Below are positions 44,826-53,261 of a stretch of DNA of 64,000 nucleotides, piece by piece (the first letter of the stretch is position 1; every line of letters starts with the position of its first letter). The notes below the pieces were generated by a model. The model was not told the origin of the DNA. It saw only the letters and a list, made by a program, of their open reading frames with translations, and did not search any database. Position numbers and translations under genes: made by a program. The stretch covers positions 1 through 64,000 of the forward strand of contig CANPGM010000008.1 of the NCBI GenBank assembly GCA_947573605.1, given 5' to 3'. The DNA is from an uncultured Roseburia sp. Lineage in GTDB: Bacteria; Bacillota; Clostridia; Lachnospirales; Lachnospiraceae.

Positions 44826-45248
44826 TTATAAGGAAACAACTATTTTAGCTTTGGCGCATTCGGGTAAATCCGCTTCGTCTTTTGAGATGCTTAAAATGAA
44901 TTTCACATTATACTTTTCACTGATTACGTCCAGTTTTTCAATCGCATGGCACATATCCGCTTCGTTCTGAATGGATGAGATTGTCAAAAAGCTGTCAAGG
45001 TACATCTCCTCCAAATCATGATCCTGAGAAACGATTCCGCATAAAAAACCGAGAAATTCATCACAGGTATCGATCGGATAATCCATTACATTAATCAGGC
45101 GGACTTTATTATTCAATTCATACATATGCTTCTGGCTCTTATCGAGATATACGATATTACCCGTTGCAGAAGCTACGGAAGAATTCACTCTGTCCAATAA
45201 TTCTTTTGTTTTTCCTTTTCCCTTCACTCCAGATATAATCTCAATCAT
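44826..45248 (-). CDS. Small P-loop protein of unknown function
   Basis: 140 residues. An N-terminal Walker A-like motif GVKGKGKT (residues 6-13) is followed by strands and helices consistent with a minimal P-loop fold; a Walker B-like acidic strand is not clear. Homologues are sometimes labelled PilT-like, but no pilus genes are present. ATG 45248 is spaced eight bases from AGGAGG; the ATG at 45254 is too close. It has its own promoter. Confidence 0.7.
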   Translation of the reverse strand: MIEIISGVKGKGKTKELLDRVNSSVASATGNIVYLDKSQKHMYELNNKVRLINVMDYPIDTCDEFLGFLCGIVSQDHDLEEMYLDSFLTISSIQNEADMCHAIEKLDVISEKYNVKFILSISKDEADLPECAKAKIVVSL

Positions 45249-45315
45249 TGTCATTTCCTCCTGGTATTCCCTGCTTTATGTAATATTAGATAAAAACAGT
45301 AGATTTTATAAAATA

Positions 45316-45344
45316 ATTATAGTCTATGTGCACAGAAAATACAA
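45316..45344 (-). promoter_or_regulatory. Promoter for the small P-loop gene
   Basis: On the minus strand: TTGTAT (complement of 45339-45344), 17 bases, TATAAT (complement of 45316-45321), about 70 bases before the start. Confidence 0.65.
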
Positions 45345-45347
45345 CTG

Positions 45348-46349
45348 TTAATTGCCGAAATTGCTCAGTAATTCACCTGTGAGCTGATACAGGTCCGAAG
45401 GTCCCCCCGCTTTTAATACAACCGATATCACCGGTTCCGCTTTGCCGTTCTTGGCATACAGCACCAGGCAATAGCCTGCCGCTCCGGTTGTTCCCGTTTT
45501 CCCGCCGATTATGGTGAAGCCGCCCGGCGCTTCCGCCCTTCCGTCTATGTAACGGTTGGAATTGTCCCAGGTCTTTTGTACGGAGGAACCGTCCGCCCTT
45601 GTAAAGGTTGACGTATACGAAGCTGTATGTAGGATATCCAGAAATGTCTGATTCTCTATTGCATTCCGAAAAATCAAATATAAGTCATAGACAGAGGTAT
45701 AGTGATTATCATCGGGCAGACCGTTTGGATTTACAAAATTTGAACGAACGGCTCCCATAGACGCCGCTTCCTCGTTCATCAGCGCCACAAAATTTTCCAC
45801 ATTTCCGGAAATATGTTCAGCTATTGCAATAGCGGCGTCATTTCCGCTGGCTAACATCAATCCGTACAGCAAGTCGCGCATTTGAATCACGTCGCCTGCG
45901 TGCAGCTCACATACGGAGGAATCATTTGCCTGATTTGCCGCATTCTCGCTGACTGTTACAAAATCGTCCATATTTCCGTGTTTTAAGGCCAGATAAGCCG
46001 TTAATATTTTTGTTGTGCTCGCCGGATAAAGCTTCTCGTATATATTTTTAGAAAAGGTTACCTGCTTTGTAGCAAGATTAAAAATCCCCGCTCCTTCCGC
46101 AAGACCGGAATTTACCGAATCGGAGACCGTATTTGTATCATCCGTAACGCACAGATCCTCCGAATACCAGGGATGATCCGAAGAGCCGCTTCCTACGGCG
46201 ATTCCGTAAGAGCGCGTCATGGAATAGATATCGTATGGATTCGCAAAACTGACCGTATTTTTATTGCCGCATCCGGTTGTGCACCCTGATATAAAAACAG
46301 CTGCTACGCCGGTCAGACATAGCAGTCTTAATTTACTTGTACATTTCAC
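45348..46349 (-). CDS. D-alanyl-D-alanine carboxypeptidase lipoprotein (DacF-like)
   Basis: 333 residues. A lipobox ISGC puts Cys23 at the mature N-terminus, so it is a membrane lipoprotein. Serine peptidase S11 motifs: STTK at 111-114 (nucleophile Ser111), SGN at 168-170 and KTG at 284-286. It trims pentapeptides in peptidoglycan. The C-terminal beta domain of DacA/DacF is missing, so it is a short form. GTG start at 46349 overlaps mgsA by 17 bases. Confidence 0.88.
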   Translation of the reverse strand: MKCTSKLRLLCLTGVAAVFISGCTTGCGNKNTVSFANPYDIYSMTRSYGIAVGSGSSDHPWYSEDLCVTDDTNTVSDSVNSGLAEGAGIFNLATKQVTFSKNIYEKLYPASTTKILTAYLALKHGNMDDFVTVSENAANQANDSSVCELHAGDVIQMRDLLYGLMLASGNDAAIAIAEHISGNVENFVALMNEEAASMGAVRSNFVNPNGLPDDNHYTSVYDLYLIFRNAIENQTFLDILHTASYTSTFTRADGSSVQKTWDNSNRYIDGRAEAPGGFTIIGGKTGTTGAAGYCLVLYAKNGKAEPVISVVLKAGGPSDLYQLTGELLSNFGN

Positions 46350-46728
46350 GCCACTCTAAATCTCCTCTGTCTAAAGATCGTATCAAAAGCTCTGCCGTTG
46401 CGAGATTTGTCGCCAACGGTATATTGTGCGTATCACAGGTGCGGATAATGTTGTGCACATCCGGCTCGTGTGATTTCGGCGTCAACGGTTCCCTTAAAAA
46501 AATAACAAGATCAATTTCATTATGTTCTATCTGTGCGCCTAATTGCTGGACGCCTCCCAAATGTCCGGCAAGATACTTATGGACGTTGAGATTAGCTACC
46601 TCCTCTATCAGCCTTCCCGTTGTTCCCGTTGCATATAGTTCGTTTTTACACAGAATCCCGCGGTAGGCAATACAAAAATTCTGCATCAGCTTTTTCTTTG
46701 AATCGTGCGCAATAAGTCCGATATTCAT
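46333..46728 (-). CDS. mgsA: Methylglyoxal synthase homologue, catalytic Asp replaced
   Basis: 131 residues. The family turns dihydroxyacetone phosphate into methylglyoxal and phosphate. LIAHDSKK, LYATGTTGRLIEE, the phosphate-binding ATNLATAELLI and SHEPDV (His87, Asp90) fit. The catalytic base, Asp71 of Escherichia coli MgsA in GGDQQ, is Val60 here (LAGHLGGVQQLGAQI), and Asp91 is Glu80. Activity is therefore doubtful. ATG 46728 follows GGGGG; a TTG at 46749 overlaps the rodA stop. Confidence 0.85.
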   Translation of the reverse strand: MNIGLIAHDSKKKLMQNFCIAYRGILCKNELYATGTTGRLIEEVANLNVHKYLAGHLGGVQQLGAQIEHNEIDLVIFLREPLTPKSHEPDVHNIIRTCDTHNIPLATNLATAELLIRSLDRGDLEWREMYK

Positions 46729-46745
46729 TCGTAGTTTCCCCCAAT

Positions 46746-47849
46746 TCAATATTTTTTTGCCTGAAGCCCGACGTTTAGTACTAATCCGATTCCAATATAT
46801 AAAGACCAGAGGGAGGTCAGACCGTAACTTACGAACGGAAGCGGAAGGCCGGTATTCGGCAGCAGACCGCTGGCAACGGAAATATTTACCAGGCTCTGAA
46901 ATCCGATTAATGCCGCTACTCCACAGCAGATCAGCCGACCGGCCATATCTTTTGCCCTTCTAGCAATTAATATACACTCAATTGTAATGAAAAGCAAGAG
47001 CAGAATAATCGTCACCGTCCCGGCAAACCCCAACTCTTCGCCGGCAACGGCAAAGATAAAATCCGTCTGTGGTTCCAATATAAATTTTCCGTTTTTAACG
47101 GAAGTGGCATCCAGATTGTTTAATCCTTTTCCCCATAGCTGACCCGAACCAATAGCCATAATTGAGTTCTGCTGCTGATAAGCCAGATCCGGATAATCTT
47201 CCGGATACAGCCACGCCATAATACGTCCGATCTGATAATTGCGGATAAACGGCAGCTTGTCCTGGATCAGCAGGGTAAACAACACAATAAACGTCGGCAG
47301 GCTGACTACCAAGACGCCGAATACGACTTTATAGCTTAGTCCGGCGATAAAAAGCAGCGCGACAAAAATCAATGCCGTTATAATGGAAGTGGAAAGATCC
47401 GGCTGCTCCACAATAAGCGCCAACGGGATTGCAATCAGCAGAAAAGAACCAAATATGACTTTCGCCGTATTTATTTTTTCCTCATATTTCATAAAATACC
47501 AGGCGAAAAATAAAATAAGCAGTATTTTGGCAAGCTCCGAAGGCTGAAAGCGCATAAATTTTAAATCAATCCAGCGCTGCGCGCCTCCGGAATCATCTCC
47601 CGCAACAAGCACGAGTCCGAGCACGCCTATCATAAACAGATAAATCAGCCATGAAAACTTCAGAATAAAACTATAGTCAATCAGTGAAACTATGACCATT
47701 AAAATTAATCCGGCAGCCATGCCGAACAACTGTTTATTCTGTAGCGACGGCTTAGCGCTGCCGACCAGAAATACACCCATTATGGTTAAGGCGATTACAA
47801 ATATAATCAATGTGAACTTATAATTCTTTAGTTTATATTGTTTTAACAT
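46746..47849 (-). CDS. rodA: Rod-shape SEDS glycosyltransferase RodA
   Basis: 367 residues, about ten membrane spans. SEDS peptidoglycan polymerase paired with PBP2. Signatures: GGAQRWIDLKFMRFQPSELAKI, the catalytic region QPDLSTSII, NLDATSVKNGKFILEPQTDFIFAVAGEELGF and GLPLPFVSYG. Next to minE and in the same run as PBP2 and mreBCD, so it belongs to the cell-elongation set. Confidence 0.93.
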   Translation of the reverse strand: MLKQYKLKNYKFTLIIFVIALTIMGVFLVGSAKPSLQNKQLFGMAAGLILMVIVSLIDYSFILKFSWLIYLFMIGVLGLVLVAGDDSGGAQRWIDLKFMRFQPSELAKILLILFFAWYFMKYEEKINTAKVIFGSFLLIAIPLALIVEQPDLSTSIITALIFVALLFIAGLSYKVVFGVLVVSLPTFIVLFTLLIQDKLPFIRNYQIGRIMAWLYPEDYPDLAYQQQNSIMAIGSGQLWGKGLNNLDATSVKNGKFILEPQTDFIFAVAGEELGFAGTVTIILLLLFITIECILIARRAKDMAGRLICCGVAALIGFQSLVNISVASGLLPNTGLPLPFVSYGLTSLWSLYIGIGLVLNVGLQAKKY

Positions 47850-48043
47850 ATTATTTTCTTTTTGTACTCTCTCAAAATAATTCGAATATCCACATTTTCG
47901 GGATCTACGTCAACATATTTTAGCACGACATCTCCAATATCCTTACGAATATCCTCAAGTGTCTGGTCGTCCAACATCTGATTTTCATTTCCAAGCATCA
48001 CACGCAGACGTTCCATTGCAACAAGGCCTGACTGTGATCTCAT
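47843..48043 (-). CDS. minE: Cell division topological factor MinE, short form
   Basis: 66 residues against about 85-90 for usual MinE. The MinD-contact helix is recognisable as AMERLRVML, and the topological domain as TLEDIRKDIGDVVLKYVDVDPENVDIRI. The extreme N-terminal membrane-targeting segment is missing. It overlaps minD by four bases (ATGA) and rodA by seven. Confidence 0.82.
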   Translation of the reverse strand: MRSQSGLVAMERLRVMLGNENQMLDDQTLEDIRKDIGDVVLKYVDVDPENVDIRIILREYKKKIIC

Positions 48044-48846
48044 ACCGGAACCCTCCCGGCTTCTTTTTTCTGCCAGATTAGCTTCTGGAACAGTCTCTTT
48101 TCTTTTTTTTCATGAAGCAGGGGGACATCTTCTCCGAGCAGCCGCTTGCAAATATTCTGATAACAGAGGTCGGAAGCCGTTTTTTTACCGATAATCGGCT
48201 CTCCGTGATTTTGTGCGATGATAATCTGTTCATCTTGAAATACAATGCCCAAAAGTTCCGTATCCAGAAGACTGATAATATCCTCTGCCTGCAGCATATT
48301 GCCTTCCTTAGCCATCTGTTTTCGAAAGGAATTTACCAAAAGAGAAAGTTTTAAATCGTCTCTCTTTTTTAAGATTCGCAGCACGCAGTCTGCGTCATGT
48401 ACTGCGGCAACCTGAGGCGTTGTTACTACAACGGCTCTGTCCGCACTGTTTACGGCAAGTTCAAAGCCTTCATCAATACCGGCCGGACTGTCGATCAGAA
48501 CAAAATCATATTCTTTCTTTAATTCGTCAATCATATTCCGCATTTGTATTTTGGAAATTCGTATGTCTTCTTTGATACATGCGGAAGGAATAATAGACAG
48601 GTTCGGAAAACGTCTGTCCCGAATCAGCGCCTGCTTTAACCGGCATCTTCCGCTTAGAACATCTACAAGATTGTAAACAATTCTGTTTTCAAGTCCCATT
48701 ACGACATCAAGATTGCGCAAACCAATATCAGTATCAACTAACACAACCTTTTTATCTAACTGTGAAAGCCCTACTCCGACGTTAGCAGTTGTAGTTGTCT
48801 TGCCAACGCCGCCTTTTCCTGAAGTGAACGTAATAACTTCACCCAT
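48040..48846 (-). CDS. minD: Septum site-determining ATPase MinD
   Basis: 268 residues. Deviant Walker A GKGGVGKTTTTANVG, switch DSPAGIDEGFELAVNSADRAVVVTTPQ, and a C-terminal amphipathic basic helix (LFQKLIWQKK) for membrane binding. With MinE it positions the division site. AGGAGG precedes the start. Encoded between PBP2 and minE-rodA. Confidence 0.95.
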   Translation of the reverse strand: MGEVITFTSGKGGVGKTTTTANVGVGLSQLDKKVVLVDTDIGLRNLDVVMGLENRIVYNLVDVLSGRCRLKQALIRDRRFPNLSIIPSACIKEDIRISKIQMRNMIDELKKEYDFVLIDSPAGIDEGFELAVNSADRAVVVTTPQVAAVHDADCVLRILKKRDDLKLSLLVNSFRKQMAKEGNMLQAEDIISLLDTELLGIVFQDEQIIIAQNHGEPIIGKKTASDLCYQNICKRLLGEDVPLLHEKKEKRLFQKLIWQKKEAGRVPV

Positions 48847-48927
48847 AAGGGAAAACCTCCTGCTTTCTATAAATTTTTATATGAACAATAGCAATGTTTA
48901 AAACAATGCCATTATTTTCCAATTGGA

Positions 48928-51783
48928 TCAGTCGTTAAATGCGTTGCTGGACCCGTCCACGTCAATCGCGTGACCGTTTAACAGCTCGTCCTCCTCCTGT
49001 ACGTTAAAATAATATGCGAATACGTTTTTTGCATAATCTGCGGCATTGCGTGATCCGTAACCGAATGCGATTCTGGTTGCGATTGATATTTCCGGATGAT
49101 TGTACGGCGCATAACCGACAAATACGGCGTGATTCGGCCGCTCCGGATTTTCCTCCGCAGTACCTGTTTTTCCTGCCGTTTCAATCGGAAAATCGGTAAA
49201 AGCGCTGTTATTTTCAATTGCCATCCGCATTCCGGTATGAAGCGCGTCCCATTCGGAACTGTCAAGCACGTCTATCGTGTTGCGCACGGTCGGCTGATAC
49301 GTGCGTATTACGCTGCCTTCCGAATCACATACTTTATTTAAAATCGTATACTGATATACGGTTCCGCTGTTTGCAACCGCCGTAACGTATCTCGAAAGCT
49401 GAATCGTCGTATAATTGTTGTTACTCTGTCCGATGGCAGCCATTACGGGAAATTCCGATGCAATCTTGGGATCGTTTTCTACAATTTCCACTCCGGTTGT
49501 TTCGTTTAACCCAAACATATCTGCATACTTTGTAATTTTGGAAATGCCGAGCGCATCGTCATATTTAGACAGATAATTATTTGTGCTTAAACGGTAACCG
49601 ACTTCGTAAAAATAGTAGTTACAGGAATCCCGAATCCCCTCCGTGACATTGATTTCTCCATGATTGGACGGAAATTTCCAGCATCTTGGATGATTGCTGA
49701 CATTTTCGTATTCACCTTTATCAATAATTGTAGTCGAAAGATCGATCACACCCTCTGCCAGTCCTGCCGTAGCAGATACCATTTTAAAGGTGGAACCGGG
49801 CGCCGTTTCCTCCTGCGTCGCCTTATTGTAAAACGGCTTCGTCAGATCTGCCTGCAGACTTGCAAAATAATCGGAATCAATTGTATTTGCAAGACGATTG
49901 TTATCATATCCGGGGTAACTTACAACGGCAAGAAGTTCTCCTGTTTTTACATCTGTAATTACGCAGGAACCGGTACATGGATCCAGCGCAAGCTGCGCCG
50001 GAGTGATTGCCAGTTCTTTGATTTTCTCTTTGATAAAGGCAGTCGCAGAAACAGAATTGCTTTCCAGTGACTGAATTTCTTCCTCATTAAAAGGGAGAAT
50101 CTCCTGTTCAAATAATGTCATACAAAATTGCTTCCCGGTAATTCTGCCGCTTTTTGTCATATATTCATAAATAATTTTAGAAAAATCCCTGCTCTGCGCC
50201 ATTTCTTCCAGGATATAATCACACAGCGCCAGATAGATTTCCATAGAATCCGAATACTTTTCTTCAATTGTAAAACGAGTAATATCGATCCAGCCGCTCG
50301 AAATCGCATGGTTTAAGTATTCCTGGACGCTGACCTCTCCGGCCTGCCATTTTTTGTATATGTCGTCCGTTTTATCAATTTTTGAAGTATCTATGATCTG
50401 CTCCGTCTTCAAAAGGCTGATGAGAAACGTAATATCATCCCGCTCTTCCTCTTCAAGATCATTAAACACATCCGGGTTTTCTCCGGTCAGATGTGTTTTC
50501 ATAAAGGAGAGCACTTCTTCCTGCCTTAAAAGAAATGCGGAATAAACCGCTTTTTCATACGCCCCCGCGCCTTCTTCTTTAAACGCATCAATATCAATTA
50601 CGTTGTTATTAATCAGGGCAAAGTATACGTCGGTAATCGGTATATTGATATCGGAAGCATAATTTTCGATATTGGAATAGACAATTCCGGCAATTTCCTG
50701 CTCAAGCAGATCATATATGGCAGTCTGCAGATTTACGTCGATGGATAAATATACATCGTTACCCGCGGAAGGTTCTTCTTTTTCAATCATTTCAACTGCT
50801 TTTCCGAGGTAATCCACGTAGAGCTTCTCATGGCCTTTTTTCCCCTGCAGCTCCGTGTCCATCACCTGTTCGATGCCGGACTTACCGATTACATCGTTTA
50901 AAGTATAATTATCGTTGTTTTCCGAGAGCTTTTCATACTCTTCCGTGGAGATTTTGCCGGTATACCCAATAATAGAGGCAAGATACTTGCTATAATTGTA
51001 TTTACGTATCGTATCTTCCATAATTTCCACGCCCTGAAGCCGGTATGCGTTTTCACTGATATATGCGACCGATTCTTCTGAAATCTGTGTCGCGATTGTT
51101 GTAAAAATATACTTCTGGAAAGCATTTTCCGACATTGCATATCGTATTACAACAATTTTATAAGCCAGCTCTTCTTCATAGTCGTCGCTGACGCCGAATT
51201 TAGAGCTGCCTTTTTTTAAGTACTCCATCACCTGCTCTTCCGTCGCTTCCGCCTGGTTATATCCCAGGGTTTTACTATAACCGAGTTTATCGTACGAAGT
51301 TTGTCCATATACGTCAGCAAGAAACCTTTTTAGAGCCGTTCCGCTGACATTATACTCATATTTTCCGTTTCCCAGGTAAGAAATTTTGAAATTATTGGTA
51401 ATCGAATCACCGTTTTTTTCAATTTCCGTAATGATTTCTGCAATTTCTTCGTTTAAGAGCCTGTTTTTTTCATCTGTCGAATCATAAGAGCCGTTATCTT
51501 CTATCGTAATCGTATAAGACAATTCGTTATACGCAAGCAGCTCGCCGTTTCGGTCGAATATATTGCCCCGCGTACTGTTTAACGTCCGTTCTTTTACAAT
51601 GCGGAGGGTATAATTGCTCTGATATTCTTCTCCTTTAATGATCTGCAGGTCAAACATTCGAAAAAGCAGCACGTAAAAAAGAGCCGTCATGAAAACGGCA
51701 GCGACCCATAGTCTGGATTTGGCAAGCATACGGAAAAAATCTTTGATCAGTTCAGACAAATTTTTTTGCACTCCTTTTTTCAA
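48928..51783 (-). CDS. mrdA: Penicillin-binding protein 2 with a large insertion
   Basis: 951 residues, against about 630-700 for usual PBP2. N-terminal membrane span (about 28-48), dimerisation domain, then transpeptidase with S664-T-F-K667, S720-C-N and K872-T-G. About 230 extra residues (roughly 370-600, helical and acidic) separate the dimerisation domain from the catalytic domain at GSCVITDVKTGELLAVVSYPGYD. The longest frame begins with TTG 51783 inside the mreD end; a TTG at 51759 is better spaced from AAGGAG and may be the real start. Partner of RodA. Confidence 0.9.
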   Translation of the reverse strand: MKKGVQKNLSELIKDFFRMLAKSRLWVAAVFMTALFYVLLFRMFDLQIIKGEEYQSNYTLRIVKERTLNSTRGNIFDRNGELLAYNELSYTITIEDNGSYDSTDEKNRLLNEEIAEIITEIEKNGDSITNNFKISYLGNGKYEYNVSGTALKRFLADVYGQTSYDKLGYSKTLGYNQAEATEEQVMEYLKKGSSKFGVSDDYEEELAYKIVVIRYAMSENAFQKYIFTTIATQISEESVAYISENAYRLQGVEIMEDTIRKYNYSKYLASIIGYTGKISTEEYEKLSENNDNYTLNDVIGKSGIEQVMDTELQGKKGHEKLYVDYLGKAVEMIEKEEPSAGNDVYLSIDVNLQTAIYDLLEQEIAGIVYSNIENYASDINIPITDVYFALINNNVIDIDAFKEEGAGAYEKAVYSAFLLRQEEVLSFMKTHLTGENPDVFNDLEEEERDDITFLISLLKTEQIIDTSKIDKTDDIYKKWQAGEVSVQEYLNHAISSGWIDITRFTIEEKYSDSMEIYLALCDYILEEMAQSRDFSKIIYEYMTKSGRITGKQFCMTLFEQEILPFNEEEIQSLESNSVSATAFIKEKIKELAITPAQLALDPCTGSCVITDVKTGELLAVVSYPGYDNNRLANTIDSDYFASLQADLTKPFYNKATQEETAPGSTFKMVSATAGLAEGVIDLSTTIIDKGEYENVSNHPRCWKFPSNHGEINVTEGIRDSCNYYFYEVGYRLSTNNYLSKYDDALGISKITKYADMFGLNETTGVEIVENDPKIASEFPVMAAIGQSNNNYTTIQLSRYVTAVANSGTVYQYTILNKVCDSEGSVIRTYQPTVRNTIDVLDSSEWDALHTGMRMAIENNSAFTDFPIETAGKTGTAEENPERPNHAVFVGYAPYNHPEISIATRIAFGYGSRNAADYAKNVFAYYFNVQEEDELLNGHAIDVDGSSNAFND

Positions 51784-52270
51784 TCATTTCCAGGTTCTGA
51801 TTGATTTTTAAGATAATAAAGTATAAAAATACGGTAACGAGCATGGTATAAACGAGCTCGGGCATAATGATATTAAAGAAGTAATACGGCAGCCGGAATC
51901 TTCCCCGGAATAAAAACAGGAAAAAATAGATCACGAAATTACTAAGTAAATCGCTTGCCGCAATTAAAAGCATCGGAAGCTTGATATCCTCCGGATAAAA
52001 CAGTTTTCGGAAAAAACCGTTAAAAAACCCGATATACATATAAAGCATGGAATAAAATCCGGGTATGCCTCCCGAAAAAATATCAATTACCAGTCCGCAG
52101 AAAAAACCTATGATAAGCCCCTCTTTTTTGCCTCTCATAAATCCGAAGGCCGCAGTCACGGCAATTAACAGATTCGGAGAGATCGAAGCAAAGGTAAGAG
52201 CTTTAAACAGAGTGCTCTGAAGCAGAAAACAAACAATAATAATGACAGCAACCGTTATTTTTCTTCTCAT
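51752..52270 (-). CDS. mreD: Rod shape-determining protein MreD
   Basis: 172 residues, five to six membrane spans. Assigned from membrane topology, the motif GFMRGKKEGLIIGFFCGLVIDIFSG, and its position between mreC and PBP2. Member of the elongation complex; no enzymatic role is known. Its 3' end overlaps the PBP2 frame. Confidence 0.88.
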   Translation of the reverse strand: MRRKITVAVIIIVCFLLQSTLFKALTFASISPNLLIAVTAAFGFMRGKKEGLIIGFFCGLVIDIFSGGIPGFYSMLYMYIGFFNGFFRKLFYPEDIKLPMLLIAASDLLSNFVIYFFLFLFRGRFRLPYYFFNIIMPELVYTMLVTVFLYFIILKINQNLEMIEKRSAKKFV

Positions 52271-52289
52271 AATGATAACCCGTTTATTC

Positions 52290-53153
52290 TTAATCTTTCA
52301 CTGTCTGCTTCTTATTCAGTATTACAAGTACTTCCTGAATATGTTCAAAATCAACGGCAGGAGTAATTGTGCCTGATTTTGTAAGATTATTGGAGTCCAT
52401 TTCGACAGAGCTGATATATCCGATTAATATGCCCTGCTGGTAGTCGTAAGACACATGCGAAGTAACGACCGGATCTCCTACCGCAACCTTGTCGTTTCTG
52501 TCGTTTAGGCTGTCAAAGACAATTACCATACTCTCGTTCATTCGCTGTAAACTTCCGCTGACAATCAAATTATCAGAAGTAGTGACAACGGTTCCGCTCA
52601 CTTTACTCGTATCATTGATAATCGCCGTTACAGTTGCATAATTATCGCCTACATTTGTAACCTTTCCGACAAGTCCGCTTCCGGCCATTACATTCATATT
52701 TACCTCAATGCCGTCGTTGGAACCTTTGTCAATCGTAAATGTATTGAACCAGTTTCCGCTGTCTTTACCAATTACATTTGCAGCAACTTTTTCATAACTC
52801 GGATATTTTTGATCTAATTCGTACAGCTCCCTTAAATTCTCCAGCTCATAACGCTCCAGTTCGGTAGTGGTAAGCTTCATGGTCAGCTCGTTCACCTGCT
52901 GTTTTAATATTTCGTTTTCGGCCATTACATCGCTTAAATTTTTCAAATTCTCTGCTTTTTGGGTAAACCAGGTGCCGATTTTGTTAATTCCGTTCTGCAT
53001 CGGAATAAAAACATAACCGGCTGCCGTATGAAGCGGTCCGCCGGATATGTTTAAAGTGAAGCTAAGCAGCATGGAGGCAATACAGATGCCTGTCAGAATT
53101 AACAGCAAATATTTTGCAGGAAGCACAGGCTTTGTTTTTGATTTACGTCTCAT
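52290..53153 (-). CDS. mreC: Rod shape-determining protein MreC
   Basis: 287 residues. One N-terminal span (about 15-37), a coiled coil (about 70-115, LKQQVNELTMKLTTTELERYELENLREL), then the beta-barrel MreC domain (KVAANVIGKDSGNWFNTFTIDKGSNDGIEVNMNV). Scaffold linking MreB to PBP2 and RodA. ATG 53153 is spaced from AGAGG; the in-frame ATG at 53165 (MRGKM) lies inside the leader module. Preceded by copy B of the 98-bp leader repeat. Confidence 0.94.
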   Translation of the reverse strand: MRRKSKTKPVLPAKYLLLILTGICIASMLLSFTLNISGGPLHTAAGYVFIPMQNGINKIGTWFTQKAENLKNLSDVMAENEILKQQVNELTMKLTTTELERYELENLRELYELDQKYPSYEKVAANVIGKDSGNWFNTFTIDKGSNDGIEVNMNVMAGSGLVGKVTNVGDNYATVTAIINDTSKVSGTVVTTSDNLIVSGSLQRMNESMVIVFDSLNDRNDKVAVGDPVVTSHVSYDYQQGILIGYISSVEMDSNNLTKSGTITPAVDFEHIQEVLVILNKKQTVKD

Positions 53154-53248
53154 TTTTCCTCTCATTCCGCCGCTTTAGCGGCTTCTTATAAGGAGGAACT
53201 TTGTGCGTTGGCACAAATTCCGGGTTGAAAGAGGTTTTCTTTCAACCT
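53151..53248 (-). repeat. 98-bp three-hairpin leader repeat, copy B
   Basis: Read on the minus strand it matches copy A (15948-16045) at 95 of 98 positions and likewise ends with the ATG. Hairpins: GGTTGAAAG/CTTTCAACC (53223-53247), TTTGTGC/GCACAAA (53200-53217) and GCCGCT/AGCGGC (53169-53182). Two of the three differences fall in hairpin loops (G-T, G-A); the third (T-C) ends stem 1. TTCCTC complementary to the ribosome-binding GAGGAA is conserved. Confidence 0.85.
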
Positions 53249-53261
53249 TTTACCTATTCTT

